Assembly (NCBI GenBank): GCA_964575255.1
Contig: CAZNPZ010000003.1
Span: 1-64,000 of the forward strand
Source: JAEZHK01 sp964575255
GTDB taxonomy: Bacteria; Bacillota; Clostridia; Christensenellales; Aristaeellaceae
DNA: 64,000 nt
Reading direction: 5' to 3'
The notes beneath the pieces were generated by a model. That model was not told where the DNA came from, did not search any database, and was given only the letters and a program-made list of their open reading frames with translations. A program made the translations under genes and the position numbers. This document shows positions 8,667 to 17,385 of the stretch, one piece after another; positions within the stretch are counted from its first letter, which is position 1, and each line of letters opens with the position of its first letter.

Positions 8667-8979
8667 AGCCCACGCGGACCTCCTCCGCGTGGGCTCAGAC
8701 CATCACTCCAAGGAGAGGGTGGAGAGAGGGCCGAACCCCTTTCCACATTCCATCAAATCCAGCGACTAGCGCGGTGGATTTGGCTTTCCCCCAAAGGCCG
8801 AGCATGCCCGGCCGACGGGGAAAGCGTACCAAAACCGGTTTCTGCCCGCAAATCCCCGAAGGGATTTGAGGAAACCGGCCTCGTTCCAAATGCAAAGAAA
8901 AGATGCGAAGCGGATTTTCTTTGCGCGTATCGACTTAGTCGATACGCTGAGCCCACGCGGACATTCCTCCGCGTGGGCT
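8667..8979 (+). repeat. multi-hairpin structured repeat, copy A
   Basis: This fills the gap between the binding-protein and ATPase genes. It is bounded by two hairpins with identical 12-bp arms (AGCCCACGCGGA / TCCGCGTGGGCT) at 8667-8695 and 8950-8979. In between are: a 71-nt conserved block (8755-8825) with AAATCCA/TGGATTT and GCTTTCCC/GGGGAAAGC pairings; a two-part hairpin (CCGGTTTC 8835 with GAAACCGG 8871, inner CAAATCCC-CGAA-GGGATTTG 8849-8868); GCAAAGAAAA/TTTTCTTTGC (8892-8924); and GCGTATCGAC/GTCGATACGC (8925-8947). Copy B is at 53436-53708 on the other strand. Open frames through it are not protein-like. It could be a structured RNA, a transcript-stabilising element or a non-autonomous mobile element. 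Confidence 0.75.
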
Positions 8980-9008
8980 TTGCAGGATCATCAAAGTATG
9001 TATGGGAG

Positions 9009-10502
9009 ATGGCTGCTTTGCTGGAAATGCAGAACATCTTTAAGGCGTTTGGCGTAGTCCGCGCGCTGAATGACGCTTCATTCAGAGTGGAAAAGGGCGA
9101 AATCGTCGCGCTTTTGGGCGCGAACGGTTCCGGAAAGTCCACGCTGATCAAAATTCTCGGCGGGGCGATTGGCAGCGACTCCGGAACAATTCACATAGAC
9201 GGCAAAGAAGTGAAAATGCGGGGCAGCGATGCGTCACGGAGTTTGAAGATCGCGGTAGCGTATCAGGAATTGAGCCTTTTGCCGCTTATGACCGTTTGGG
9301 AAAACGTCATGCTTGGGCATTTCATTGTAAACAGATATGGTAGCGTCGACGACAAGGCCAATCGGGCATACGTCCAATCGCTGTTTGATAAGTACAACAT
9401 CACTTGTGACCTGAACGATATCCCATCAAACCTTCCGCCTTCCGTATTGAGCATGATCGAGATTGTGAAAGCCGTCTCCTGGAAGCCGGAGTTCCTGCTT
9501 CTTGACGAGGTAACCGCGACGCTCCACCACACCGAAGTGGAGCTCCTGTTTCGCAACCTCAAAGAACTCGCGGAAACGGGCACCTCGATCGTCATCGTGA
9601 CCCACAGGTTGGGAGAGATCTACCGGATCGCCTCGCGCGCCGTGATCCTTCGAAACGGGTCGTCCGTGGCCGACGTCCGCCTCGAGGACACGTCGATTGA
9701 CACCATCGTCTTCAACATGACTGGAAAACTGCCGGAATCGTCGCACGCAGCTCGCGCGATGGAGTGCGAAAGCGCCGACACCTCCCTGGCGGTCGAAAGC
9801 CTGACGATTCCCGGATACGTGCACAACGCTTCGATGTGTATCAAAAAAGGAGAGATCGTGGGTCTCGGCGGCTTGGAAGGCCAGGGCCAGTCGCAATTTC
9901 TGCGCGCGTTGTTCGGCGTGATTCCGTACACGGCGGGCAAGGTGTTCATCAGCGGAAAACAGGTGAAGTACAATGACGCCGCGGACGCGGTCCGCGACGG
10001 AATCGGCTTTATTTCCGGCGACCGCACCCGCGAGTCGGTCTTCGGGCAGCGGTCGATCGGGGAAAACATCTTTAGCGCAAAGCTCGCGAAGGGGAGCGAC
10101 TTCAGCCCGATCTCAAGGCGCGGGGTGAATCGCGCCACGGCGAAGATCGTCGACGATTACGCAATCAAAATCGGGCATATTGACAATCCCATCACGTCGC
10201 TATCCGGAGGCAACCAGCAGAAAGTGGTGTTCGGAAGGTGGAGCTTCGTGGAGCCGGCATTGCTTTTACTGGACGACCCGACAAAGGGCGTGGACGTCGC
10301 GACCCGGCGGGAGATGCACAACTTTTTGAGGGATGCGGCAGACAGGGGGATGACCGTCGTCATGGTGTCGAGCGACAACAACGAACTGCTCGACGTATGC
10401 GACCGAATCTACGTGTTCTACGAAGGGAACATCCATCGGGTGCTTGAAGGGGATAACAAAACGGAGGAGCATTTTGTTTCCGCGATGCTCGGACTTCATT
10501 AA
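9009..10502 (+). CDS. sugar ABC transporter ATP-binding protein, two fused NBDs (RbsA/MglA type)
   Basis: About 497 residues with two ABC domains. NBD1 has Walker A GANGSGKST and Walker B LLLDEVTATL, but where LSxGEQQ is expected it has LPPSVLSMIEI, so its signature is degenerate. NBD2 has the usual defective P-loop (GLEGQGQSQ) but an intact signature LSGGNQQK and a LLLLDDPTKGVDV Walker B. Only one composite ATP site therefore looks complete. The long open frame upstream belongs to the structured repeat, not the protein. ATG 9009 directly abuts GGGAG, and TTG 9018 has better spacing, so the start is uncertain by three codons. Confidence 0.88.
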   Translation: MAALLEMQNIFKAFGVVRALNDASFRVEKGEIVALLGANGSGKSTLIKILGGAIGSDSGTIHIDGKEVKMRGSDASRSLKIAVAYQELSLLPLMTVWENVMLGHFIVNRYGSVDDKANRAYVQSLFDKYNITCDLNDIPSNLPPSVLSMIEIVKAVSWKPEFLLLDEVTATLHHTEVELLFRNLKELAETGTSIVIVTHRLGEIYRIASRAVILRNGSSVADVRLEDTSIDTIVFNMTGKLPESSHAARAMECESADTSLAVESLTIPGYVHNASMCIKKGEIVGLGGLEGQGQSQFLRALFGVIPYTAGKVFISGKQVKYNDAADAVRDGIGFISGDRTRESVFGQRSIGENIFSAKLAKGSDFSPISRRGVNRATAKIVDDYAIKIGHIDNPITSLSGGNQQKVVFGRWSFVEPALLLLDDPTKGVDVATRREMHNFLRDAADRGMTVVMVSSDNNELLDVCDRIYVFYEGNIHRVLEGDNKTEEHFVSAMLGLH

Positions 10503-10530
10503 GAAACACGAGAAAGGAACTGATGCATCG

Positions 10531-11592
10531 GTGAGCGGGCAAAATTTGCGGTACGACACCTTCTATCAAAAATTCAGGCGGAAGCCGGAATATATGGGCA
10601 CGGTGCTGATCGTTGCGATCGTGATCCTGAACATCGCGATGGAAGGGTTGGAGTTTTTCAATCCATCCAGCATCCAGACGCTTTTCATCACCGCGATGCC
10701 GCTGGTCATTCTGACCGTCGCGCAGGTCATCGCGCTGATTTCGGGAAACATCGACCTTTCCTCTGGGATCACCATGTCCCTGGTCAACGTGTTCGCAGTG
10801 ATGATGCCCAAGCACATCCCATCTCTCCCGATCTGGGCGGCATACGCCATCGCGTTCCTGCTGGCGGTTCTCATCGGGAGCCTAAACGGCTTCATCGTAG
10901 GCGTGTTTCGGATACCGCCGATGCTTGCGACCTACGGCATGTCGTTCATTATCAAGGGGATCAACCTTTTGATCAGCGACAGGCCGCAGGGGAAGGTTCC
11001 CGTCGCGCTGTGGGGCGCGTATCAGGGCGATGTGTTCGGGATCCCGAACTCGCTGTTCATCCTGATCGCCCTGGTTCTCGTCTGGTTCGTGCTCAAAAAG
11101 CGCTCGTCCATCAAGGAAATGTACGCGATGGGCGGCAATGAAAAATCGACCTATCTGACCGGAATCTCTGTGGTCAGGACGACCATCAAGTCGTATACGT
11201 TGAGCGGCGTGTTTGTCGGCGTCGCGGGCCTCGTCTGGACGATGATGCTGGCGAGTTCCAACCCCATCAACGGCGACGTCAAGACGCTGCAGTCCATCGC
11301 CGCGGCGCTGATCGGCGGCGTATTGATCACCGGCGGTTGGGGCACCATCCCGTGCGGCATCCTGGGCGCGTTCTTCATGGTTCTGGTCAACAACGCCACC
11401 AGCTACATGTTCACAAAATTCATCCCTTCTTTTATCAAGGGTTTTTCCGTTTCCACCTATTATCAGGATTTTACCGCGCAGCTCATCACGATGCTGGGCA
11501 TTGTGCTGGCCATCACCGTCAGCGGAAGGACAAGAGTGATGACAAACCGGATCATGCGAATTTCGGACAAAGAGGGGCGTGAAGCGAAATGA
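10531..11592 (+). CDS. sugar ABC transporter permease (RbsC family), first
   Basis: 353 residues with 8-10 hydrophobic segments, full length for BPD_transp_2 permeases. Family landmarks are TVAQVIALISGNIDLSSGITMSLVN (the EAA-like conserved loop) and LQSIAAALIGGVLITGGWGTIPCGILGAF near the C-terminus. GTG 10531 is in frame with AAAGGA upstream; the 29 codons before it overlap the ATPase. Its last codons overlap the next permease as ATGA, so the two permeases are probably made in equal amounts and form a heterodimer. Confidence 0.88.
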   Translation: MSGQNLRYDTFYQKFRRKPEYMGTVLIVAIVILNIAMEGLEFFNPSSIQTLFITAMPLVILTVAQVIALISGNIDLSSGITMSLVNVFAVMMPKHIPSLPIWAAYAIAFLLAVLIGSLNGFIVGVFRIPPMLATYGMSFIIKGINLLISDRPQGKVPVALWGAYQGDVFGIPNSLFILIALVLVWFVLKKRSSIKEMYAMGGNEKSTYLTGISVVRTTIKSYTLSGVFVGVAGLVWTMMLASSNPINGDVKTLQSIAAALIGGVLITGGWGTIPCGILGAFFMVLVNNATSYMFTKFIPSFIKGFSVSTYYQDFTAQLITMLGIVLAITVSGRTRVMTNRIMRISDKEGREAK

Positions 11593-12563
11593 GCGCGTCC
11601 ATGAAAAAACGTTTATCTTCGCTGACGGACACGTCGAATATGGCGCTTTTGCTGGCGGTGGTGCTGTTCGCCATCATGATGGTGATCCGGCCGGGCGACT
11701 TTACGTTTGCCGCCCTCGGTACGGCTGTGGCGGCGGTGCTCGCCAACACCGCCATGCTGCTGTTTGCCAGCGCCGGGCAGATGGTCGTCATCACTTCCGG
11801 CGGCATCGACCTCTCCACCGGGGCAATCATGTCCACGACGGCGTGCATGACCGTCGAGATCATGAATGGCAACAACGACAAACTGCTGCCCGCCATCCTC
11901 GTCTGCCTCGTGTTCGGATTCTTCGTCGGAATGCTGAACGGGTTGGGTGTCGCCTACATCAAGATCCCCGCGCTGATCCTGACGCTTTGCATGTCCAACG
12001 TGTTGACCAAATTTCAGCCCATCTTTACCGGCGCCTATCCGCGCGGAACGGTGTCGCAGCAGTTGGGCGACGCCTTCTCGCAGCGGTATCTGGGCTTTCT
12101 GCCGGGGATCTTCATCTACTCCATCCTGTTCTACATTCTGCTCGTATTGTTCCTGACCCGCTGCCAGTACGGCGCGCGCCTGAACATGGTCGGCACAAAC
12201 CCCACGGCTTCCGTGCTGACGGGCATCCGCGCAAAGCGCGTGACCATGCTCGCGTACGCGTTTGGGGGCATGATCGCGGGACTTGGCGGCTTTGTCGGCG
12301 CGGGATACTTCCGGCAGCTGCAGATCGCGACATTTGACGGCTACACCATGCAATCGGTCGCCGCGGTCGTCATCGGCGGCTCCATGATCGCCGGTGGCAA
12401 ATCCAGCTACTTTGGTACGCTGACCGGGACGATCATGCTGATGACGCTGAGCCTGTTCCTCTCGACAATCAACACGGATGTGCCCATCCGCAACATCATC
12501 ATGGGCGCGATGCTGATCACGCTTTTGATCATCTACAACCGAAAACCGGCGATCCGTCAATAA
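11589..12563 (+). CDS. sugar ABC transporter permease (RbsC family), second
   Basis: 324 residues, polytopic, the second half of the membrane channel. MVVITSGGIDLSTGAIMSTTACM is the conserved motif shared with RbsC, and QSVAAVVIGGSMIAGGKSSYFGTLTGTIM is the C-terminal counterpart. The ATG overlaps the preceding stop by 4 nt. It ends 22 bp before the isomerase gene, so transport and metabolism genes are on one transcript. Confidence 0.88.
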   Translation: MSASMKKRLSSLTDTSNMALLLAVVLFAIMMVIRPGDFTFAALGTAVAAVLANTAMLLFASAGQMVVITSGGIDLSTGAIMSTTACMTVEIMNGNNDKLLPAILVCLVFGFFVGMLNGLGVAYIKIPALILTLCMSNVLTKFQPIFTGAYPRGTVSQQLGDAFSQRYLGFLPGIFIYSILFYILLVLFLTRCQYGARLNMVGTNPTASVLTGIRAKRVTMLAYAFGGMIAGLGGFVGAGYFRQLQIATFDGYTMQSVAAVVIGGSMIAGGKSSYFGTLTGTIMLMTLSLFLSTINTDVPIRNIIMGAMLITLLIIYNRKPAIRQ

Positions 12564-12585
12564 CCACTCTTCGGGAGGTGGCTTC

Positions 12586-13551
12586 ATGAAGCTGGGTTTG
12601 TTCACGGCACTCTACGCGGATATGTCTCTTTCAGACATGCTTAAAAAGGTGCAGACGATGGGAATCGAGGCGGTCGAACTGTATACCGGTAGGCTTTCTG
12701 CCCCCTCGCACTGCGATCCGGAGATCCTGCTGGCAAGCGGCGTCAGGCTTCAGGAGTTCAAGGAAAGCATCAAGCGGTTTGGTCTATCCATCAGCCAGCT
12801 CAACTGCTCCGGGAATCCCGTCAGCCCCATCCCCGGCGAAGCGGCAAAGCACAGGGAGGCGTTTCTTCAAACGATCCACCTCGCGGAAAAGCTGGGCATC
12901 GATACGGTTGCCGATTTTTCGGGATGCCCCGGCGGCGGCCCCAGGGACGAGACGCCCAACTGGGTGACCTGTCCGTGGCCGGAGGAATTCCTGAAGATGC
13001 TCGAATACCAGTGGAACGAGGTGTTGATCCCGTTCTGGACATGGGCCGCGCGGGAAGCGGCCAATTGCGGCGTGACGAAGATCGCGCTTGAAATGCATCC
13101 CGGTTTCTGCGTGTACAACCCTGAGACGCTTTTAAAACTCCGGGCCGCGGTCGGGAATGCCATCGGCAGCAATTTTGACCCCAGCCACCTGATCTGGCAG
13201 GGCATTGACATCCCCGAAGCCATCCTGTCGCTGAAGGGCGCGATCTTCCACGTTCACGCCAAGGACACCAGGGTCTTCCCGCAAAACATCCGTAAAAACG
13301 GCAACCTGGACGCCAAGCATTATTCGGACGCGCAGCACCGGGCGTGGGTCTTCGCGACCGTGGGGTACGGGAACGGCGAGCATTACTGGAAATCCATCAT
13401 GAACGCGCTTTCGATGATCGGGTATGACGGCGTCATCAGCATTGAGCACGAGGACGGTTTCATGTCCAAGGACGAGGGCCTGCGCAAGGCCATCGAGATG
13501 CTGAACCGTGTGATTATCCGGGAAAAGCCAGGCGCCATGTGGTGGGCGTGA
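12586..13551 (+). CDS. sugar phosphate isomerase/epimerase (xylose-isomerase-like TIM barrel)
   Basis: 321 residues. AP-endonuclease-2-type barrels isomerise or epimerise sugars and polyols with a divalent metal. The metal ligands are visible: glutamate in ALEMHPGF, aspartate and histidine in NFDPSHL, histidine in HVHAKD, and glutamate in SIEHED. DTVADFSGCPGG is typical of the subgroup found beside sugar ABC transporters (inositol or uncommon sugar catabolism). The start has GGGAGGTGG upstream. The probable role is the first intracellular step on the imported sugar. Confidence 0.85.
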   Translation: MKLGLFTALYADMSLSDMLKKVQTMGIEAVELYTGRLSAPSHCDPEILLASGVRLQEFKESIKRFGLSISQLNCSGNPVSPIPGEAAKHREAFLQTIHLAEKLGIDTVADFSGCPGGGPRDETPNWVTCPWPEEFLKMLEYQWNEVLIPFWTWAAREAANCGVTKIALEMHPGFCVYNPETLLKLRAAVGNAIGSNFDPSHLIWQGIDIPEAILSLKGAIFHVHAKDTRVFPQNIRKNGNLDAKHYSDAQHRAWVFATVGYGNGEHYWKSIMNALSMIGYDGVISIEHEDGFMSKDEGLRKAIEMLNRVIIREKPGAMWWA

Positions 13552-13615
13552 TGTTCTGATCGATTTTCAGTTGACAGGATAAGGCGGGCATTTATATGCC
13601 GGGGGAGGGTTCTCT

Positions 13616-14653
13616 ATGAACAGCCGGGAGCGCGTACTGGCCACCCTGAAGGGACAGCCTGTCGACCGAATCCCCTACAACTTCCGAGCGGAAGATGTGA
13701 CGCTTCGGAAGATATTCCGCCATACGGTTTTCCGGGATTCCGACGCGCTGCAGGACTTTTTGGGTTCCGACATCCGGCACATCAACGCAATCACACCGCC
13801 GGAGACGGAGATGAACGGCTTTTACCAGAACTACTGGGGCGAACGCTATGTGTATAAACCCAGCGAGTATGGCCCTGTGCGGGAAGACATCGCGGGCGCG
13901 CTGTCGGACGCCGAGACCATGGAGGATTTGAAGAACTTCCATTGGGTAAGAAACGATGATTTCAACTATGGCGAGATTCCGGGGCTATGCGACCGGTACA
14001 AAGGCCGGGCGATCCTGTACGGCGTCGGGGACATCTGGGAGCGGCCAAGCCTTGTGCGTGGCATGGAGAATTTTTTTGTCGACATGAGCCTCCGGCCGGA
14101 ATTCTGCCATTACCTCAGCGATCTGTTCACAGACTTCTACATCGAGGATTACCGGCGCGCTTACAAAGCCAGCGGCGGCAGGATCGACATCTTCCTGATC
14201 TATTCCGACCTGGGCGGGCAGTTGAGCACGCTTATTTCGCGCCGGATGCTGATTGACTTCGTCATCCCGTACATCAAACGGATGGCCGACGCGATCCACG
14301 ACCTGGGCGCCAGCTTCTTCTTCCACTCGTGCGGGATGGTGTACCTGTTCATCCCCGACCTGATCGCGGCCGGGGTTGATATCCTGGATCCGATTCAACC
14401 GTGCGGCGCGAACATGCAGCCGGAAGTACTCGCCAGGGACTTTCAAGGGCGGATCGCATTCCACGGGGGCATCGATATTCAAAACGTACTCGTGAGCGGC
14501 ACGCCGGATCAGGTACGCGCCGAGGTGGCGCGGTACAAAAAGGCGTTTGACGGCAAAGGCTACATCTGTGCGCCGTCCCATCTTTTTCAGGCGGATACGC
14601 CCATCGAGAACATCTTCGCCATGTACGACGAATCCATTCGTGGCGTCAGTTGA
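13616..14653 (+). CDS. uroporphyrinogen decarboxylase (URO-D) family protein
   Basis: 345 residues. It starts with NSRERVLATLKGQPVDRIPYNF, the usual beginning of URO-D-like proteins outside heme synthesis, and contains FFHSCGMVYLFIPDLIAAGVDILDPIQP and AFHGGIDIQ. The HSCG and later cysteine (YICAPSH) resemble the zinc sites of MtaA/CmuA-type corrinoid methyltransferases rather than true HemE. Position at the end of a sugar-transporter operon suggests work on a methylated or otherwise modified sugar, but no corrinoid protein is nearby. Its TGA directly abuts the TAA of the convergent paralogue. Confidence 0.8.
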   Translation: MNSRERVLATLKGQPVDRIPYNFRAEDVTLRKIFRHTVFRDSDALQDFLGSDIRHINAITPPETEMNGFYQNYWGERYVYKPSEYGPVREDIAGALSDAETMEDLKNFHWVRNDDFNYGEIPGLCDRYKGRAILYGVGDIWERPSLVRGMENFFVDMSLRPEFCHYLSDLFTDFYIEDYRRAYKASGGRIDIFLIYSDLGGQLSTLISRRMLIDFVIPYIKRMADAIHDLGASFFFHSCGMVYLFIPDLIAAGVDILDPIQPCGANMQPEVLARDFQGRIAFHGGIDIQNVLVSGTPDQVRAEVARYKKAFDGKGYICAPSHLFQADTPIENIFAMYDESIRGVS

Positions 14654-16063
14654 TTACCAGAGGACGGTCGTCCACAGGTAATTGTACGCCGCCGCGTCGC
14701 ACGCCTGCCATTTGCTTTTGACCAGTTCGACGTCCCCGCACAGGTTGCGGTAGGAAGCGCGCTCCACCTCCCATGAGCGGACGACGTTGGGCGGCCGCTT
14801 TCCGGGCGCGATATTCCGCGGCGCGCATGTGCCGCGCTCCGGCGCGGCATGGCCCTGGGAATACACGCCGTGTTCCAGCGTGTAGGCGACCGCCGCTTCG
14901 AGGTTCTCCGGTTTCACGTCGTGCATCATCAGCGCGGTCGCGTCCAGGATGTACCCGCCGTCCGGCTTCATGATCTCAAACAGCCGCTTCATATGATCGC
15001 GCACGTCCTGGGTGCTTCCGCGCGCGAGGACGTCGTAGGAAAGCCCGCCGCTGATCGCGAATTTGCCCTTGAACGCCTTGGCGGCCTTCGCGGGATCGCC
15101 TTTGTCCAGATGATAGATGATGCTTCCGGCGGGCAGCTCGCACAGCGTCTGATAGTGCGGCTCCCAATTTCCCTCGCCGTAGAACAGGATCTGATACCCG
15201 CGCGAAATCAGTTCCTCGAAGACGGGTTTCAATGTCGGCCAGAAGATCGTATCGAATGTCTGCTGCGTGAAAAACGGCAGGCACCCGCGGTGCGCCCAGA
15301 TGGTGATGGGTACCTGCTTTGATGGGTCGGCTCCGGCGAGCGCGTTCGCCACGATGTGGGGCATGAGCGCCTCGCATGCGCGGAGCACGTCCTGCGGGCG
15401 CTCGATCGAATCGATCGCGGTGTCCACATACCCGCGGAACTTATCGGCCAGGATGTCGAGCGGGGCTTTGATCATCCCCGCGTTCGCGCCGATCAGCCCG
15501 GATTCATATTTCAGCTTGTGCGCGGCGGGCCCGAACGCGTTCATGTAATTCGCGTAGGCCAGCGCGCCGGAAACGAGCGCGACATTGTGGTCAAACGTCA
15601 CCGGTTCGCCGATCTTGGATAAGCGCGACGCGGCGCGCGGGAACCATTTGTTGAAGAGAAACGCGGTCGGGTCGTCGCAGAACTCGCCATATTCATGGCT
15701 TTGTAGGAACAATTCTTCTTCGTTCGCCGGTTCGGCAAACTGATTCACGCTGTCCGGGCCTACGTCCACGCCGGGGACGTACAAATATTTCCAGGAAGCG
15801 GATTTCGCGAGGCCGTAGTTGCTCCAGATCGCGTTGAGCATCACCGAATCCACGCCCAGCGCTTCGCCGGTTTTTCGCGTGACTTCAAACGCGAGGTTGT
15901 AATCGCAGGCGACCTGCTGGTTGGTCACGCCCATATACCGCGCGGCGGCTTCCTGCATCATGAAGCGCATCGGGATTCGGTCGGGCGTGCCGTTGTTGTT
16001 CGCGCACAGATACCGGGCCGCCCGTTCCTGATAGAGTCTCTCCGTCTCCGCGTTCCTGAACAT
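14654..16063 (-). CDS. URO-D family protein, long form
   Basis: 469 residues, more than 100 longer than the convergent neighbour. Features are NGTPDRIPMRFMMQEAAARYMGV near the start, QVPITIWAHRGCLPFFTQQTF in the centre, and KFAISGGLSYDVLARG, equivalent to the HGGID strand of the neighbour. The family fold is a TIM barrel that acts on porphyrins or on methyl-corrinoid. The histidine-cysteine zinc motif is less clear here. It has its own promoter at 16164-16193. Sharing a 3' junction with its paralogue suggests that both act on the same imported compound. Confidence 0.75.
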   Translation of the reverse strand: MFRNAETERLYQERAARYLCANNNGTPDRIPMRFMMQEAAARYMGVTNQQVACDYNLAFEVTRKTGEALGVDSVMLNAIWSNYGLAKSASWKYLYVPGVDVGPDSVNQFAEPANEEELFLQSHEYGEFCDDPTAFLFNKWFPRAASRLSKIGEPVTFDHNVALVSGALAYANYMNAFGPAAHKLKYESGLIGANAGMIKAPLDILADKFRGYVDTAIDSIERPQDVLRACEALMPHIVANALAGADPSKQVPITIWAHRGCLPFFTQQTFDTIFWPTLKPVFEELISRGYQILFYGEGNWEPHYQTLCELPAGSIIYHLDKGDPAKAAKAFKGKFAISGGLSYDVLARGSTQDVRDHMKRLFEIMKPDGGYILDATALMMHDVKPENLEAAVAYTLEHGVYSQGHAAPERGTCAPRNIAPGKRPPNVVRSWEVERASYRNLCGDVELVKSKWQACDAAAYNYLWTTVLW

Positions 16064-16163
16064 AAATAGTCCTCCGTCATTATTTAGACTTACGGCGCAT
16101 CATAGACGGGCACAGCGGCTTCCGGGTTGTTGGTTCTGTTGGAAATCGGCGCGTTCTGATGGC

Positions 16164-16193
16164 ATTATAGTCCGGCGCACGGCGCTCCGTCAA
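16164..16193 (-). promoter_or_regulatory. promoter of the long URO-D gene
   Basis: On the minus strand, TTGACG (16193-16188), an 18-bp spacer and a perfect TATAAT (16169-16164), about 100 bp upstream of the start at 16063. Confidence 0.7.
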
Positions 16194-16215
16194 CAAATGC
16201 GTCTATCAAACGGTT

Positions 16216-17385
16216 TTATCGCCCGATCTGATCCGCGATGTTCTTGAGTATCGACGGCCACCAGGCCTGTACGCCCCAATCCTCGCCCATGCGAATGAGA
16301 ATCAGGTTGTTCCGTGGGCAGACGTAGAGAAACTGGCCCAGTACACCCATCGCAAAGTAATCGTATGCATCCTCCGAGACGCGGTACCCCCACCACATGT
16401 TCCGGTAATAGGCGTTCTTGGATTTCAGCCAGTTCCCCCAAGGGCCGTCAAAATAGCGGCGGAAGTATGCCTGCGGCGGATTCTGCTCGGGCGGCGTGGT
16501 GGAAGCATGAATCCAGTTCTCGGAGAGTATCCGCCTCCCGTCGACCATGCCGCCGTTCAGATACAGCCTTCCGAATCTCGCGAGGTCATGCGCGGAGGCG
16601 ACAAGCCCGCTGTCCATCTTGGGAAACCCGGAGGCTGCGGAATCCAGTACCAGCTTTGCCGGATTCTCTGCGCCGATCGGCTTCCAAAGCATGGCCTCAA
16701 AGCATTCGGCCGTGTTTCTTTCCGAAACGGCCTCCAGAATCAGCGCGAGAAGGTTCGGGTGCCAGTCGTTGTAGTGAAAGGTCTCGTTGACCGGCTCGGA
16801 AACCTTCAGCCTCAGCATGTCTTTCCGGGCATTCGCGGTCAGATATTGCCGCATCTGGATCGACCAGGGCATCCGCCCTTCGTCGAAGGGAATGCCGGAG
16901 GCCATGTTCAGTAGATTCCGGACCGTGAACCGGTCGAACCCGTGCGTTTTCAGCTGCGGCAGGAAATCGGAAACGGGCTGATCGAGATGAGAGATCAGAC
17001 GATGATCCACCGCGATGCCGATCAGCGTGGACAGAAGCGATTTGGTCACGGACATCAGTCTGGCCGGCGTCGCTCCATCCGCGCCGTGGTTATAGCGTTC
17101 AAAAAGGACGGTGTCATCGCGGATCGCCAAAAATGCTATTGTGCGGGAACTGACCAGCAAATCATTCAGGTCTCTTGTTACGGCGCCGTGCCTCGAAATA
17201 TAGGAAACGTTCGTCAGAAGGTTGGGCTGAAGGTCTTTGTGAAGGACGGAAGGCTTCTCCGCCGGGGCGATTTCCGAAGCGGCGAAGAAGCTGTAATCAT
17301 CAATGGTCTGGCGGAAGCGGTTCCCGGTCATGTATCCCAGTATCCTCGGCAAATACCCATCCGAAAGCAGCCTGTGCGACTTCAT
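16216..17385 (-). CDS. serine hydrolase, beta-lactamase/class C family
   Basis: 389 residues. The nucleophile motif SVTK (LMSVTKSLLS) and the YND motif (HYNDWHPNLLALILE) are those of class C penicillin-binding-like esterases and beta-lactamases. The third motif probably lies in the C-terminal region around MGVLGQFLYVCPRNN. There is no clear signal peptide, so a cytoplasmic esterase or peptidase is likelier than a secreted antibiotic-degrading enzyme. ATG 17385 has AAAGGAAG nine bases upstream, whereas GTG 17430 lacks one. A weak TTGACA-like element on the minus strand near 17620 may be its promoter. Confidence 0.8.
   Translation of the reverse strand: MKSHRLLSDGYLPRILGYMTGNRFRQTIDDYSFFAASEIAPAEKPSVLHKDLQPNLLTNVSYISRHGAVTRDLNDLLVSSRTIAFLAIRDDTVLFERYNHGADGATPARLMSVTKSLLSTLIGIAVDHRLISHLDQPVSDFLPQLKTHGFDRFTVRNLLNMASGIPFDEGRMPWSIQMRQYLTANARKDMLRLKVSEPVNETFHYNDWHPNLLALILEAVSERNTAECFEAMLWKPIGAENPAKLVLDSAASGFPKMDSGLVASAHDLARFGRLYLNGGMVDGRRILSENWIHASTTPPEQNPPQAYFRRYFDGPWGNWLKSKNAYYRNMWWGYRVSEDAYDYFAMGVLGQFLYVCPRNNLILIRMGEDWGVQAWWPSILKNIADQIGR

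Noticed and set aside
8652..9008. N-terminal extension of the first sugar ATPase, similar to an extension on the antisense side of the M24 gene
   Set aside because: The similarity (VPNAKxRCEADxLCA) is the structured repeat read as protein; the hairpins and compensating changes argue against coding.
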